A DNA stretch of 64,000 nt from Kocuria soli (GTDB lineage Bacteria; Actinomycetota; Actinomycetes; Actinomycetales; Micrococcaceae), in the NCBI RefSeq assembly GCF_003797835.1, contig NZ_RKMF01000014.1, positions 42,728 to 106,727 on the forward strand. The letters run 5' to 3'. How positions within the stretch are numbered: the first letter of the stretch is position 1; the number at the start of each line of letters is the position of its first letter. Below, piece after piece: positions 44,768 through 53,263 of the stretch. The notes beneath the pieces are model-generated. The model did not search any database, was not told where the DNA came from, and was given only the letters and a program-made list of their open reading frames with translations. A program made the position numbers and the translations under genes.

Positions 44768-47230
44768 TCAGGCGATACCGAAGAAGCGACGCAACTTCCG
44801 CTTGATGAAGCCGAAGAACGAGTTGTCCGCCAGCACGTTGGCCACGTTGTGCAACTCCCGCTGCTGTTCCCGCAGCAACACTGTGAGCTCGGCGTTCTGC
44901 CGCTCCAAGGCGTCCAACCGGTGCTGCACGGACTGGAATTCACGGGCCATGAACAGAGGCAGCCCCAACCCGTTGTCACGGGTCCATTCCTGGAAGTGCC
45001 GTTCACGCACCGCGAGGTCGTATCGGCGGTGCACCTGGGCTCCCGCGTGCATGGAGTTGGCCAGCTCCCCGGTCTCATCGGGCCGCTGCTGCCAATAGGC
45101 CAGGGGCTGGCCGTCCAGGAAGCCGATCGTCGCGGCCTGGGCGAAGCGCAGATGGAACTCCCAGTCCCCCACGGCGGGCAGGGTCTCGTCGAAGTCACCG
45201 ATCACGCGGTGCATGTTGCGCCGGTACAGGAAGGAGATCGGGACCCCACGGTTGATGGACACCAGATCGGCCAGGGTGATGGCCTGCAGTTGTGGCCAGA
45301 AGACCTCCCGCCCGGTCTCCGTGATGACCGGTGGCTCGACGTCCGTGTCCACGCGCTCGTAGACGATCTCCGTTCTGACCATGACGCCGCCGTCGGTGCA
45401 GGAGGGGCGTTCCAGGTGGGCAACGGTTCGCTGCAGGAACAGGGGGTGCCACCGGTCGTCGTCGTCGTGAACGCACACGAACTCGCTGTCCGCGGCCCGC
45501 ACCCCGATGTTGGAGGCAGCCTCCATCCCCACGCTGCGGCCGTTGTGGAGCACCGTGGTCCGGCCCGCGAACTCGTGCTCCCTCTCCGCGACCAGAGCGT
45601 CCACGGGGGTGGGGTCGCCGCCGTCGTTGACCAGCACCAGGCGCCAATCGGCGAAGGTCTGCCCCAGGACGTCGTCCAGGGCCCGCCCGAGCAGAAGTCC
45701 CCGGTCCTTGGTTCGCATGACGATCGCCACCGTGGTCCGCGCCTGTTGCGGCAGCGGGGTCTCGGGGCGGGTCCAGTCCCGGCGCAGCGCGCGGGAGATT
45801 TCTGTACCGGCTCCGGAGGGTGCGACGGGCGGGAGCGACGACGGCGCAGGCGTGGACCCCGTGAGTCCCACGACAACCGTGTCCCACCACGCGTCCGTCA
45901 GCTCCCGGACGTCCGGGCGACGTGCCAGCAGGTCGTCAGCGATCGCGTCCTGCGCCTCAACGGCTTCCTGCGTCCATTTCTGGGCGGCCTCACGCAGATC
46001 CCAGGCAACGGCGCGCGGAGTGATCAGAGCGGCCAACGGCACCACTTGACCGGTGATTCCCCAGGTGGCGCAGGCACCGGCCATGCGCACCTCGGCGAAG
46101 TTGTCGACCGCGATCGGCAGGACCGTGGCCCCACCGGCCAGCCCGAAGACCAGCGGGTGGTAGCGGGTGGTCACCACGTAGTCCGCGGTGAGTGTGCGGC
46201 GCAGGCTCGTCGGTGCGGTCTCGATCTCCCGTTGGACGGACGGGCTGTGCATCCGGACGGCGACCTTGCGGTGGAACTCCTCGTCGCCGTCGTGCTCGCC
46301 GAACTGCGCCAGGTGGGGAACGAACTCCACCGTTCCGCCGGTCCGATGGACCAGCGCGTCCAGGACGACGGCGAAGGCCTCCGCGGCCTCGCCCTGATCG
46401 AATGGCCCCACTCCCGGTGCGAACGTGGCGACGATCCGGGGACGGGTGGGGTCCGCGGACTGCGTGGAGGTCGCACCGGCCACGGAGCCATCTGTCACGG
46501 ACGCGCCGGTCACGGACGCATCGGCCCCACCAGACCGTTCGAGCGCCTGGTCGATGGTCGGGACCACCGAGGTGCGGCCCACCGGAGAATCCGATCCGTG
46601 CTTGGCCCAAGGCGCCGCGAGCGCTGCCAAGGACCAGCCCACTGCGTCATCCGGGCTGGGACGGATACCGCGGTGCTCCGGGCACAGGCTGCGGGCCAAT
46701 CGCAGGGAGTGCGCGTCCCGTAGCCCGACCAGGGTGGCCGCTTCCAGGGCCTGGCGCAGCACCTCACGGTCGGCCGCGGACAGCGACGGACCCAGCGTCT
46801 GTCCACTCAGCACCACAGGCTTGTTCACGTGCCGAGCGATTCGGGCCACGGCGGCCCGTTCGTAGAGCAACCACCCGTAGTCGGAGTTCATGTTGCCGCC
46901 GCCGGCGATCAGCACGGCGTCCACACCACGGATCGTTTCGATCAGGTCGAACAGGGGATCGGATCCCGGCAGGGCGTCCGTGCTGCCGGCCAGCACTCGG
47001 TCGATGTCTGCCAGGCGCTTTTCGCGTTGCTCCGGAGGCCACGGGAAGCGCAGCGTGGGAACGGCTTCAACGCCCTGGAAGTACCGGAGCGTCGCCTCGA
47101 CGTCGCGGGTCAACACCACCACGTCATGCACCCCGCGTGCGCGAAGAGCATCGACCGCCGCGTGGCACATCGCCTCGTCACCGACGTGGTAATTGCTCTG
47201 ACCGACGTCGTTGAGGATGGCTACACGCAT
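44768..47230 (-). CDS. Fused polysaccharide pyruvyltransferase and GT2 glycosyltransferase
   Basis: An 820-residue two-domain protein. Residues 1-430 resemble polysaccharide pyruvyltransferases (NYHVGDEAMCHAAVDALR, AVLIAGGGNMNSDYG, TTRYHPLVFGLAGG). Residues 499-740 are a GT2 domain (AIVMRTKDRGLLLGRAL, VLVNDGGDP, VCVHDDDDRWHP with the DxD). Residues about 766-802 form a coiled coil with Glu/Leu heptads, and a basic tail ends FIKRKLRRFFG, which may bind membrane. A Ser/Thr/Ala-rich insert is near residue 230. ATG 47230 follows GGGAGGA. It is 31 bp downstream of the GH15 gene. It probably adds and pyruvylates sugars on a wall glycan (inference). Confidence 0.85.
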   Translation of the reverse strand: MRVAILNDVGQSNYHVGDEAMCHAAVDALRARGVHDVVVLTRDVEATLRYFQGVEAVPTLRFPWPPEQREKRLADIDRVLAGSTDALPGSDPLFDLIETIRGVDAVLIAGGGNMNSDYGWLLYERAAVARIARHVNKPVVLSGQTLGPSLSAADREVLRQALEAATLVGLRDAHSLRLARSLCPEHRGIRPSPDDAVGWSLAALAAPWAKHGSDSPVGRTSVVPTIDQALERSGGADASVTGASVTDGSVAGATSTQSADPTRPRIVATFAPGVGPFDQGEAAEAFAVVLDALVHRTGGTVEFVPHLAQFGEHDGDEEFHRKVAVRMHSPSVQREIETAPTSLRRTLTADYVVTTRYHPLVFGLAGGATVLPIAVDNFAEVRMAGACATWGITGQVVPLAALITPRAVAWDLREAAQKWTQEAVEAQDAIADDLLARRPDVRELTDAWWDTVVVGLTGSTPAPSSLPPVAPSGAGTEISRALRRDWTRPETPLPQQARTTVAIVMRTKDRGLLLGRALDDVLGQTFADWRLVLVNDGGDPTPVDALVAEREHEFAGRTTVLHNGRSVGMEAASNIGVRAADSEFVCVHDDDDRWHPLFLQRTVAHLERPSCTDGGVMVRTEIVYERVDTDVEPPVITETGREVFWPQLQAITLADLVSINRGVPISFLYRRNMHRVIGDFDETLPAVGDWEFHLRFAQAATIGFLDGQPLAYWQQRPDETGELANSMHAGAQVHRRYDLAVRERHFQEWTRDNGLGLPLFMAREFQSVQHRLDALERQNAELTVLLREQQRELHNVANVLADNSFFGFIKRKLRRFFGIA

Positions 47231-47261
47231 GAGCGGAATCCTCCCACAAGGCACGGCGCAA

Positions 47262-49346
47262 TCATGACTTGCGTGCACGGTCATGGACCGCGGCGTTGCC
47301 CGCGACCCGCAACGTGTCCTCGAAGGTGGGTACGGGGATCTCACCGGAGGCGTGCGTCTGATCGGCCTGGTGCGGCAACGGGTCGTCGTCGGGGTCGTCC
47401 AGAACCTGGGGCGCGAGCGAACGGCCCTCGGCCTGTGCGATGGCCGCGATCGCCTGCACCAGGCTCAGGTGCGGCAAGGCCTGCGGGAGGTTTCCGAGCA
47501 TGCGCCCGCCGGCTCCCGGTTCGCCGTCGTAGGCCGTGGACAACAGACCCAGGTCGCTGCCCCTGCGCAGAACCGCACCGACGATCTCCCGCGCCCGCTC
47601 CACCTGTCCGCTCCTGGCCCAGTTGAGGGCCAGCCACAGCGTGACACTCACGTGCCCCACGTCCTCGCCCGCGAACCCGTCCTGCCCGAGCTGGCTCTCG
47701 AAATCGGCGGGGTCGCTGTCCGGTGGCAGGTGGACGTTGCGGTAACGGCGCAGCAGCCCATGGCCGTCACCCAATTCCGTCACGATGCGGTCGACCGTGC
47801 GGATCATTCGCTCGTCGTCCCATGCCACGAACCCGACCGTGGGCAACAGCAGCAAGGAGGCGTCCACGTGGGTGGACCCGTAGTGCTGAACGAAACTGCC
47901 CACGCCCGGGTCGTAGCCCGAGGTCCAGATCTCCAGGGCCAGCTGGTCCCTGTGCGTCTCCCACAGTTGCAGGTCACCGTCCAGACCGTGGACCTTGACG
48001 GCATCCACGCCTGCCTGCAACGCGGCCCACATCATGACTCGCGTGTGCGTGTAGAACTGCGGCTCCCCCCGCATCTCCCAGATCCCCTGGTCCGGGAGTT
48101 CGAACTGGCGGAGCAGGTGGCCCAGCAGGGCCTTCTGGAGTGGCCAGGAGAGTTGGTCCTCCTCCAGACCGCGCCGTCGTAGCCGCTCGAAGGCCACCAG
48201 CACGTAACCGATCGTGTCCGACTGGTGCGACCTGGCGGCGGAATTACCCACCCGAACAGGCCTGGAACGCTCGTAGCCGGGCAGGTCCAGGGAGTACTCG
48301 TGGTTCTCGCGCTCCCCGCCCAGCCCGTAAACGTTCTGCATGTCCGACGGGTCCCCCGCCACGGCGCGCAGCAGCCAGTTGCGCAGTTGCAGCGCCTCCC
48401 GGTCATGACCGTGTTCGAGCATGACGTCCAGGGCCAGGGACGCGTCGCGCAGCCAGGAGTACCGGGCGTCCCAGTTCCGGTCACCGCCGATGCTCTCCGG
48501 CAGCGACGTGCTCGGAGAGGCCACCAGGCCGCCCGTGCGCTGGTGCATGAGCGCCCGGATCACCAACAGGGATCGCCGGACGACCGCTTCGTGTTCCGGC
48601 TCGGGAGCGCCGGACGACGACGCCCACTGAGCGTCCCAGTCACGCCACAGCTCCTTGGTCTCACGCAGCTGGCTACCCACGTCCCGCACCGCGGGCGGTG
48701 TCCGATGGGACTCGAAGTGAGAGAGCACGAAGTCCCTGGTCTGTCCCGCTGCCACGGTGAACTGGCCGACGTGCCGCGGGCCGTGCTCATCGCGGACCAG
48801 GACGGGCATCGGGTCCGCCCGCAGCACGATCGAATCGGGCCCGGCCAGGGCGATGACCTCCGACTCGCCGGGCTCCTCCGACTCAGGGTCTGCGACGGTC
48901 TCGAACTGGGAGATCCACGGAATGACCTGCCCGTAGCCGAACCGCAGGGTGATCTCCTGCCGCATCTCGACCTCACCGGTGAGCCCCTCGACCCGCCGGA
49001 TCAGGTCGACCTCGGGGGACAACGGCATGAAGTCGGTGACCCGGACCGAGCCGGTGTCCGTGATCCACACGGTTTGCAGCACGAACGTGTTCTCCGCGTA
49101 AGACCGGTCCCCCACCCGGCAGTTCAGCCGCCACTGGTCCTCGGGCAGGTCCTGCCCGTCGTCGTTGACCGTGGCCGCGGGAGCGAGCAACCAGCGCCCG
49201 TCCGCAGGAGTTCCGAGCAGCGCCCCGAAGATCGACGGCGAGTCGAACCGCGGTGCACACAGCCAGTCCACGGACCCGCGCCGTGACACCAGCGGCCCCG
49301 TTTGCATGTCGGAGAGCAGGGCGTAGTCCTCGATCAGGGAAGCCAT
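47262..49346 (-). CDS. Glycoside hydrolase family 15 protein
   Basis: A 694-residue protein. An N-terminal beta-sandwich domain starts IEDYALLSDMQTGPLVSRRG, and the (alpha/alpha)6 catalytic domain contains GGDRNWDARYSWLRDAS, the family's hallmark. SYDPGVGSF-like and GFAGEDVGHVS segments follow. Related actinobacterial proteins are trehalases or glucoamylase-like enzymes; none has a signal peptide here, so it is cytosolic. The ATG at 49346 gives a good N-terminus although its ribosome site is weak. It is co-oriented with the pyruvyltransferase-GT2 gene. Confidence 0.9.
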   Translation of the reverse strand: MASLIEDYALLSDMQTGPLVSRRGSVDWLCAPRFDSPSIFGALLGTPADGRWLLAPAATVNDDGQDLPEDQWRLNCRVGDRSYAENTFVLQTVWITDTGSVRVTDFMPLSPEVDLIRRVEGLTGEVEMRQEITLRFGYGQVIPWISQFETVADPESEEPGESEVIALAGPDSIVLRADPMPVLVRDEHGPRHVGQFTVAAGQTRDFVLSHFESHRTPPAVRDVGSQLRETKELWRDWDAQWASSSGAPEPEHEAVVRRSLLVIRALMHQRTGGLVASPSTSLPESIGGDRNWDARYSWLRDASLALDVMLEHGHDREALQLRNWLLRAVAGDPSDMQNVYGLGGERENHEYSLDLPGYERSRPVRVGNSAARSHQSDTIGYVLVAFERLRRRGLEEDQLSWPLQKALLGHLLRQFELPDQGIWEMRGEPQFYTHTRVMMWAALQAGVDAVKVHGLDGDLQLWETHRDQLALEIWTSGYDPGVGSFVQHYGSTHVDASLLLLPTVGFVAWDDERMIRTVDRIVTELGDGHGLLRRYRNVHLPPDSDPADFESQLGQDGFAGEDVGHVSVTLWLALNWARSGQVERAREIVGAVLRRGSDLGLLSTAYDGEPGAGGRMLGNLPQALPHLSLVQAIAAIAQAEGRSLAPQVLDDPDDDPLPHQADQTHASGEIPVPTFEDTLRVAGNAAVHDRARKS

Positions 49347-49413
49347 GGTTCCAATTGTGCACATGCCCGGCGAGGGAGTCCGGGACCCGGGACCCCGGGA
49401 CAAGCGAACGGGC

Positions 49414-49448
49414 CCCCGTTGAATTGCTCTCCCGACAATTCAACGGGG
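49414..49448 (-). terminator. Hairpin downstream of the 52-residue membrane protein gene
   Basis: A 13-bp perfect stem (CCCCGTTGAATTG and its complement) with a 9-base loop, flanked by further partial pairing (CGGG/CCCG). It lies upstream of the GH15 gene and downstream of the small membrane-protein gene at 49591. Confidence 0.6.
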
Positions 49449-49590
49449 ACCCGCCCCTTCCACCCGGCCGACAGCCGACCACGTGGGTCCTCCCCATCCG
49501 CCCTCCCCGCGGCTCTCCCGTGCCGAGGAAGGGAGGCGATGTCCGCACACTCGACGGAGGAACGTCCGAGCGGCGGAGATCACGTGACGA

Positions 49591-49749
49591 TCAGCTCATG
49601 GCCTTGTGCTCAGCTCCGCGTTCTCGGGGCTCCGTGTCACCCAGCGCGGCGCGGAAGTGACCCGCCTGGCGCAACAGCAGCATTCCACCCACGAATGCCG
49701 CAACCGCCAGGATCATCTGGATCGCGGTCACCACGTCGAAGCCGTTCAT
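49591..49749 (-). CDS. Small single-span membrane protein
   Basis: A 52-residue protein starting MNGFDVVTAIQMIL. One membrane helix covers about residues 8-26, then a polar tail ends GAEHKAMS. The ATG is preceded by GGTGAGG and codon use fits a high-GC actinobacterium, so I think it is real despite its size. It is divergent from the copper chaperone gene across 234 bp. No family recognised. It may modulate a larger membrane complex, but nothing in the sequence says which. Confidence 0.6.
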   Translation of the reverse strand: MNGFDVVTAIQMILAVAAFVGGMLLLRQAGHFRAALGDTEPRERGAEHKAMS

Positions 49750-49891
49750 CTCGACCACCTCACCTATCGTTCACTAATGCAATCTTTACAGATGCACATG
49801 GCAAGTGCAAGTGTGAATTTCCGGCGGATCCCGCACCTGGACGTGAGGCAGGGCACCGGTCACAGCGCAGCCCCACGGCCCGCCCCGGGCA

Positions 49892-49897
49892 TAGGCT
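49892..49897 (+). promoter_or_regulatory. Candidate -10 element upstream of copper chaperone gene
   Basis: TAGGCT, 86 bases before the ATG at 49984. A clear -35 is not visible. The AT-richer stretch at 49765-49815 is probably the promoter region of the divergent small membrane protein. Confidence 0.35.
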
Positions 49898-49983
49898 GGA
49901 ACGGTCACGGCGGGCAGGAAGAACCGCCGTCTCCACTGCAGTTGGACTCCGTCCGGGAGCCCGTGAAAGGAACGGTCAAGGAC

Positions 49984-50193
49984 ATGGAAATCACCGTCGG
50001 CGTCACCGGCATGACCTGCGAACACTGCGTGAACGCGGTCAAGGAGGAACTCATGAAGGTCGAGGACGTCCAGAACGTCGAGGTGGAACTGCGTGAGGGA
50101 CTGCCGTCGCCGGTGATCATCACCTCGTCCCGTGAACTGGCACCCCTGGAGATCGAGTCCGCCGTGGACGAAGCCGGCTACGTGGTGGTCTGA
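49984..50193 (+). CDS. Heavy-metal-associated domain protein (copper chaperone-like)
   Basis: A 69-residue protein that is one HMA ferredoxin-like domain. GMTCEHC (C12 and C15) is the metal-binding CxxC, and it ends ESAVDEAGYVVV as in CopZ/Atx1-type chaperones. It probably delivers Cu(I) to a P-type ATPase, but none is in this window and no CsoR-like gene is adjacent. The ATG at 49984 is preceded by AAGGA. A GTG 24 bases upstream is a possible alternative. Convergent with the next gene, 19 bp apart. Confidence 0.88.
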   Translation: MEITVGVTGMTCEHCVNAVKEELMKVEDVQNVEVELREGLPSPVIITSSRELAPLEIESAVDEAGYVVV

Positions 50194-50212
50194 TCCACCG
50201 TCGGCCGATGGG

Positions 50213-50635
50213 TCACTGTTCCGGGTGCACCCGTCGGCCGTACTGGGGGTCACCATTGGCGTCCTCGGCCGGGCCGCCCGTCTGCGGCTTGGCGGTGGCG
50301 GAACCCTGAGACGCATCCGAGGTCTCGGCCGCCCGCCGCTTGGCCCGGCGCTCCGCGTACAGCTTGGCCGATGAGCGATTCACGCCGGACCCTTCACCCA
50401 GGTGCGGGTCGTTCGGCTTGTCGAGCATCATGAGGGTGGCGCTGACGACCACAGAAGCGATGAATGCCACCCCTCCGACGATCAGCCCGAGGTCCAGGCG
50501 CAAGCCGTCGTCCGTGCCACCCGCAGCCACAAAGCTGGTCACGCCACCGGCCACGAGTGCCAGAACGGCGGAGACGACAAGGGGGCCCTTGACGTCGGGC
50601 GCGCGCCGCGGCGACTTACGGGGCTGACGTGACAC
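50213..50635 (-). CDS. Two-span membrane hypothetical protein
   Basis: A 140-residue protein with two hydrophobic segments, about residues 18-38 and 51-72, followed by a polar Arg/Ser/Ala-rich tail (KLYAERRAKRRAAE). The start is a GTG with GGAGG eight bases upstream, giving MSRQPRKSPRRAPD. I do not recognise the family. Such small 2-TM proteins are common in Micrococcales. It is upstream of nothing obvious and convergent with the copper chaperone gene. Confidence 0.65.
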   Translation of the reverse strand: MSRQPRKSPRRAPDVKGPLVVSAVLALVAGGVTSFVAAGGTDDGLRLDLGLIVGGVAFIASVVVSATLMMLDKPNDPHLGEGSGVNRSSAKLYAERRAKRRAAETSDASQGSATAKPQTGGPAEDANGDPQYGRRVHPEQ

Positions 50636-50780
50636 GTGAAGAACCTCCAGAGGGGCAGGCTGCGATCTCAGCGGGAATCCCCGCGAGTTGGGCACCGGTT
50701 CAGTCTACGCGGGAGATCCTCACCGCGATCACGGCTGGTGGCGCGACGACGCCCCGCTGGGGCGCCGTCGAGGGCTGGGG

Positions 50781-51353
50781 TCAGCCGTCCTGTCTGAGCG
50801 TCAGGCCCGCGATCGCCAGGAACACCCCCGAGATGATGGCCGCTCCGCCAACCACCCCCAAGAGCGCATGGATGTCCACGTAGGACACCAGCAACACCCC
50901 GACCGCGGCCGCCACCGCGACCAACCCGGTCAGCAACCAGTCCCGCCCGAGCGGGTGCGTCCGACGCCGCGTGGAGCCGATCCACAGTTCGGGCAACCCG
51001 ACCAGGGCGAGGACCACGGAGACCACCAGGGCCAGTCCCGCCAGTTCCCCACCCAGCAGGACGACGGCGGCAGCACCGAGCAGCGCCAGGTAGCCGACGG
51101 AGCGCTGCGAAGCCTCCAACCCGTCCAGGCTCAACGCAGGGTGATCGCCGTTGCGGCGTTCGGTCCACAGGATGCTGATTCCAGTCCCGGCGAACCAGGC
51201 AGCGATCAGCCACGTTCCCAGTGTCTGCGACGGGGAGGTGATGAAAATCGTGGCGGCCGCGAACACCAGGTTCACGGCTGCCCGCAGCAGGGTGGGCGCC
51301 GCCAGAGCCCGTGTGGCCGCGGGCGGGTGATCCGATGTGGCTTGAGAATGCAT
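50781..51353 (-). CDS. Multi-span membrane protein, HdeD/DUF308-like
   Basis: A 190-residue protein with six predicted membrane helices, small-residue-rich, with ALVGLPELWIG and VGGAAIISGVFLAIAGL segments. The pattern resembles HdeD/DUF308 family proteins. The ATG at 51353 begins MHSQATSDHPP just before the first helix; a longer form reading to 51473 has no ribosome site. Function unknown. Confidence 0.6.
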   Translation of the reverse strand: MHSQATSDHPPAATRALAAPTLLRAAVNLVFAAATIFITSPSQTLGTWLIAAWFAGTGISILWTERRNGDHPALSLDGLEASQRSVGYLALLGAAAVVLLGGELAGLALVVSVVLALVGLPELWIGSTRRRTHPLGRDWLLTGLVAVAAAVGVLLVSYVDIHALLGVVGGAAIISGVFLAIAGLTLRQDG

Positions 51354-51453
51354 CCCGGCCACTCTAGACCGGCCCCGTCCCCCGCCCGGTCCGACTCGGG
51401 GCACACTCAGGACAGACGCGAGGCAACCTGGACCCGCCCTCCCCAAGACGAAG

Positions 51454-51490
51454 CGCCCCGCACCCACCGTCACGGTGGGTGCGGGGCGCG
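51454..51490 (-). terminator. Terminator of the DUF805 gene
   Basis: An 18-bp perfect stem (GCGCCCCGCACCCACCGT and complement) with almost no loop, so about 16 pairs form with a 5-base loop. It lies 12 bp past the DUF805 stop on the minus strand. A C/T-rich tract follows. Confidence 0.75.
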
Positions 51491-51501
51491 CGGAGGGAAG
51501 C

Positions 51502-52107
51502 TCAGGCGTCGAATGCCGCGCCGGCCGGATCCGGCTCAGCCGCGCACAGCACCAGCAGAATCACGGAGCCGACAAAGGGAACACAGGCGACGAAGTAGTA
51601 CCAACCCGGCTTGTTGGTGTCGTGCAACCGACGCACCGTGAGGCTGATCTGCGGTACGACCGTCGCAAGACCCACAAGACTCCCCAGCACCAAGACCAGT
51701 ATGACGAACGTCGTGCCCCCACCGGACGGAGCGCCCGTCACCGGGTCGGCGCTCGCAACAACGGTAATCACGCCCGCCACGTACAGCACCAGGAACAGCA
51801 GCCCGACAAGGCCCAGGGCCAAGTAGGCCCACCAGAACTCCGAGCGGGAGGCACGCCCGGAGAACTGGGCGTACTTGCGGAAGAAGTTCTTGATGGCCCC
51901 CACGAAATTGACCTGCTCGCCGGGCTGGGAACCGGTCGGATAGCCGTAGGCCAACTGGGTCTGAGCTGTTTGGGCGGTGGGTGCCTGGCCGTAGGCCGGC
52001 TGATCCTGGGCAGCCTGGCCGAAGGACGGCTGATCGTAGCCGGTCTTCGGCTCGGAGTCGGAGGAGTTCTGGGGGGCGGAGTCCTGAGGGTTGATTCCGT
52101 AGCTCAT
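51502..52107 (-). CDS. DUF805 membrane protein with Gln/Tyr-rich N-terminus
   Basis: A 201-residue protein. The first 65 residues are disordered and rich in Gln, Tyr, Ala and Pro, with repeats such as QAPTAQTAQTQ and QPAYGQ. Residues 70-195 are a DUF805 domain: GRASRSEFWWAYL, RLHDTNKPGWYYF and four membrane helices. DUF805 proteins are inner-membrane proteins of unknown function. The ATG at 52107 has AAGGA six bases upstream. It ends in a strong terminator. Confidence 0.85.
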   Translation of the reverse strand: MSYGINPQDSAPQNSSDSEPKTGYDQPSFGQAAQDQPAYGQAPTAQTAQTQLAYGYPTGSQPGEQVNFVGAIKNFFRKYAQFSGRASRSEFWWAYLALGLVGLLFLVLYVAGVITVVASADPVTGAPSGGGTTFVILVLVLGSLVGLATVVPQISLTVRRLHDTNKPGWYYFVACVPFVGSVILLVLCAAEPDPAGAAFDA

Positions 52108-52216
52108 GGCTGCTTCCTTGGGAGACAAGTGATTGACGATTGCAAACGTAAAGTGCTGGCCGAGGGAACGCACCTTCGTGACAGAACGTTACGACTGCAA
52201 ACAACCGCATGGAAAC

Positions 52217-52254
52217 GGCCGGTGACCGTGCGAAGAACGACGGTCACCGGCCGA
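52217..52254 (-). terminator. Terminator of the universal stress protein gene
   Basis: A 14-bp perfect stem (CGGCCGGTGACCGT and complement) with a 10-base loop. On the minus strand it is followed by TTTCC. It lies 26 bp past the stop of the universal stress protein gene. Confidence 0.8.
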
Positions 52255-52279
52255 CGGTGTGGCCTTTCGAAAGCCGGGG

Positions 52280-53161
52280 TTACTCGGCGTCGGCCACGGA
52301 CTTGTTCGGGACCACCATCACGGGGCACACGGAGTCAACCAGCACGGCCTGGGAGACCGAGCCGACCAGCAGGCCCCGGAAGCCACCGTGACCACGGGTA
52401 CCCAGGACCACCAGGTCGGCCGAGGCGGAGGCTTCGACGAGTGCGTCTGCGGGACGTCCCGACAGCACGTGGACCGAGGTGTCCAGACCCGGTGCATGCT
52501 GCACGGCCACGTCCTCCACCGACTCGCACAGAGTGCGTGCGGGTTCGGTCAACTGGTCCGCGATGGCCTTGTCCAGCTCGGCGGAGCCCGACGGCAAGGA
52601 GGTGACCGTGGGAATGACGGTCACGATCGACAGTCCCTTGCCGTGACGCTTCGCGTAGCTCGCGGCGTGCTTGACAGCCGGGGACTTGGGGCCGAGCTTG
52701 TCCACAGCCAGAACCACTCGTCCGGAGTAGTCGCCGTCCTGCACCTCCCAGCCGTCGGGAAGGACGATGACGGGGCACTCGGCGTGGGCCGCGGTGGCCG
52801 CCGACACGGAGCCGAGTCGCCCGCGGATGCCGTGCAGACCGCGCTTGCCCAGGACGATCAACCCGTTGTCACCGGACTCGTGCACCAGAACGCCGGCGAC
52901 GTCGCCGCGCTCCAACACACCTTCGGCCTTCACACCGGCGTCCAATGCCTTCTGGACACCCACCCTGGCGGTTTCCTCCGCCTCTTCCTCGATCTTCTCG
53001 AGGAAGGGGCCGGTAATTGCTGCATCTGCAACAACGGGGCGGCCGGTCGACACCACGACGGTCAGTTTCGCATCGGCAGCCTTGGCCTCTTTGATGGCCC
53101 AATCCAATGCATGCTCCGCAAATGCAGAGCCGTCATACCCGACGAGAATCTTCTCGGTCAT
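52280..53161 (-). CDS. Tandem universal stress protein
   Basis: A 293-residue protein with two UspA domains. Each carries the nucleotide-binding pattern Gx2Gx9G(S/T): GKRGLHGIRGRLGS in the first half and GTRGHGGFRGLLVGS in the second. Tandem UspA proteins bind ATP and are induced by stress or hypoxia in actinobacteria. The ATG at 53161 (MTEKILVGYDGS) follows AGAGGG; a longer start at 53212 lacks a ribosome site. It is transcribed alone between two terminators. Confidence 0.92.
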   Translation of the reverse strand: MTEKILVGYDGSAFAEHALDWAIKEAKAADAKLTVVVSTGRPVVADAAITGPFLEKIEEEAEETARVGVQKALDAGVKAEGVLERGDVAGVLVHESGDNGLIVLGKRGLHGIRGRLGSVSAATAAHAECPVIVLPDGWEVQDGDYSGRVVLAVDKLGPKSPAVKHAASYAKRHGKGLSIVTVIPTVTSLPSGSAELDKAIADQLTEPARTLCESVEDVAVQHAPGLDTSVHVLSGRPADALVEASASADLVVLGTRGHGGFRGLLVGSVSQAVLVDSVCPVMVVPNKSVADAE

Positions 53162-53263
53162 CACACAGCCCTCTCTTCTGGGGTCGGAGGACGAGACGTT
53201 TGGGCCGGTCACCCAGATCGGCGTCTTCGCCTCTCTGCATTCATTCTATGGCTTTCTGTGGTT

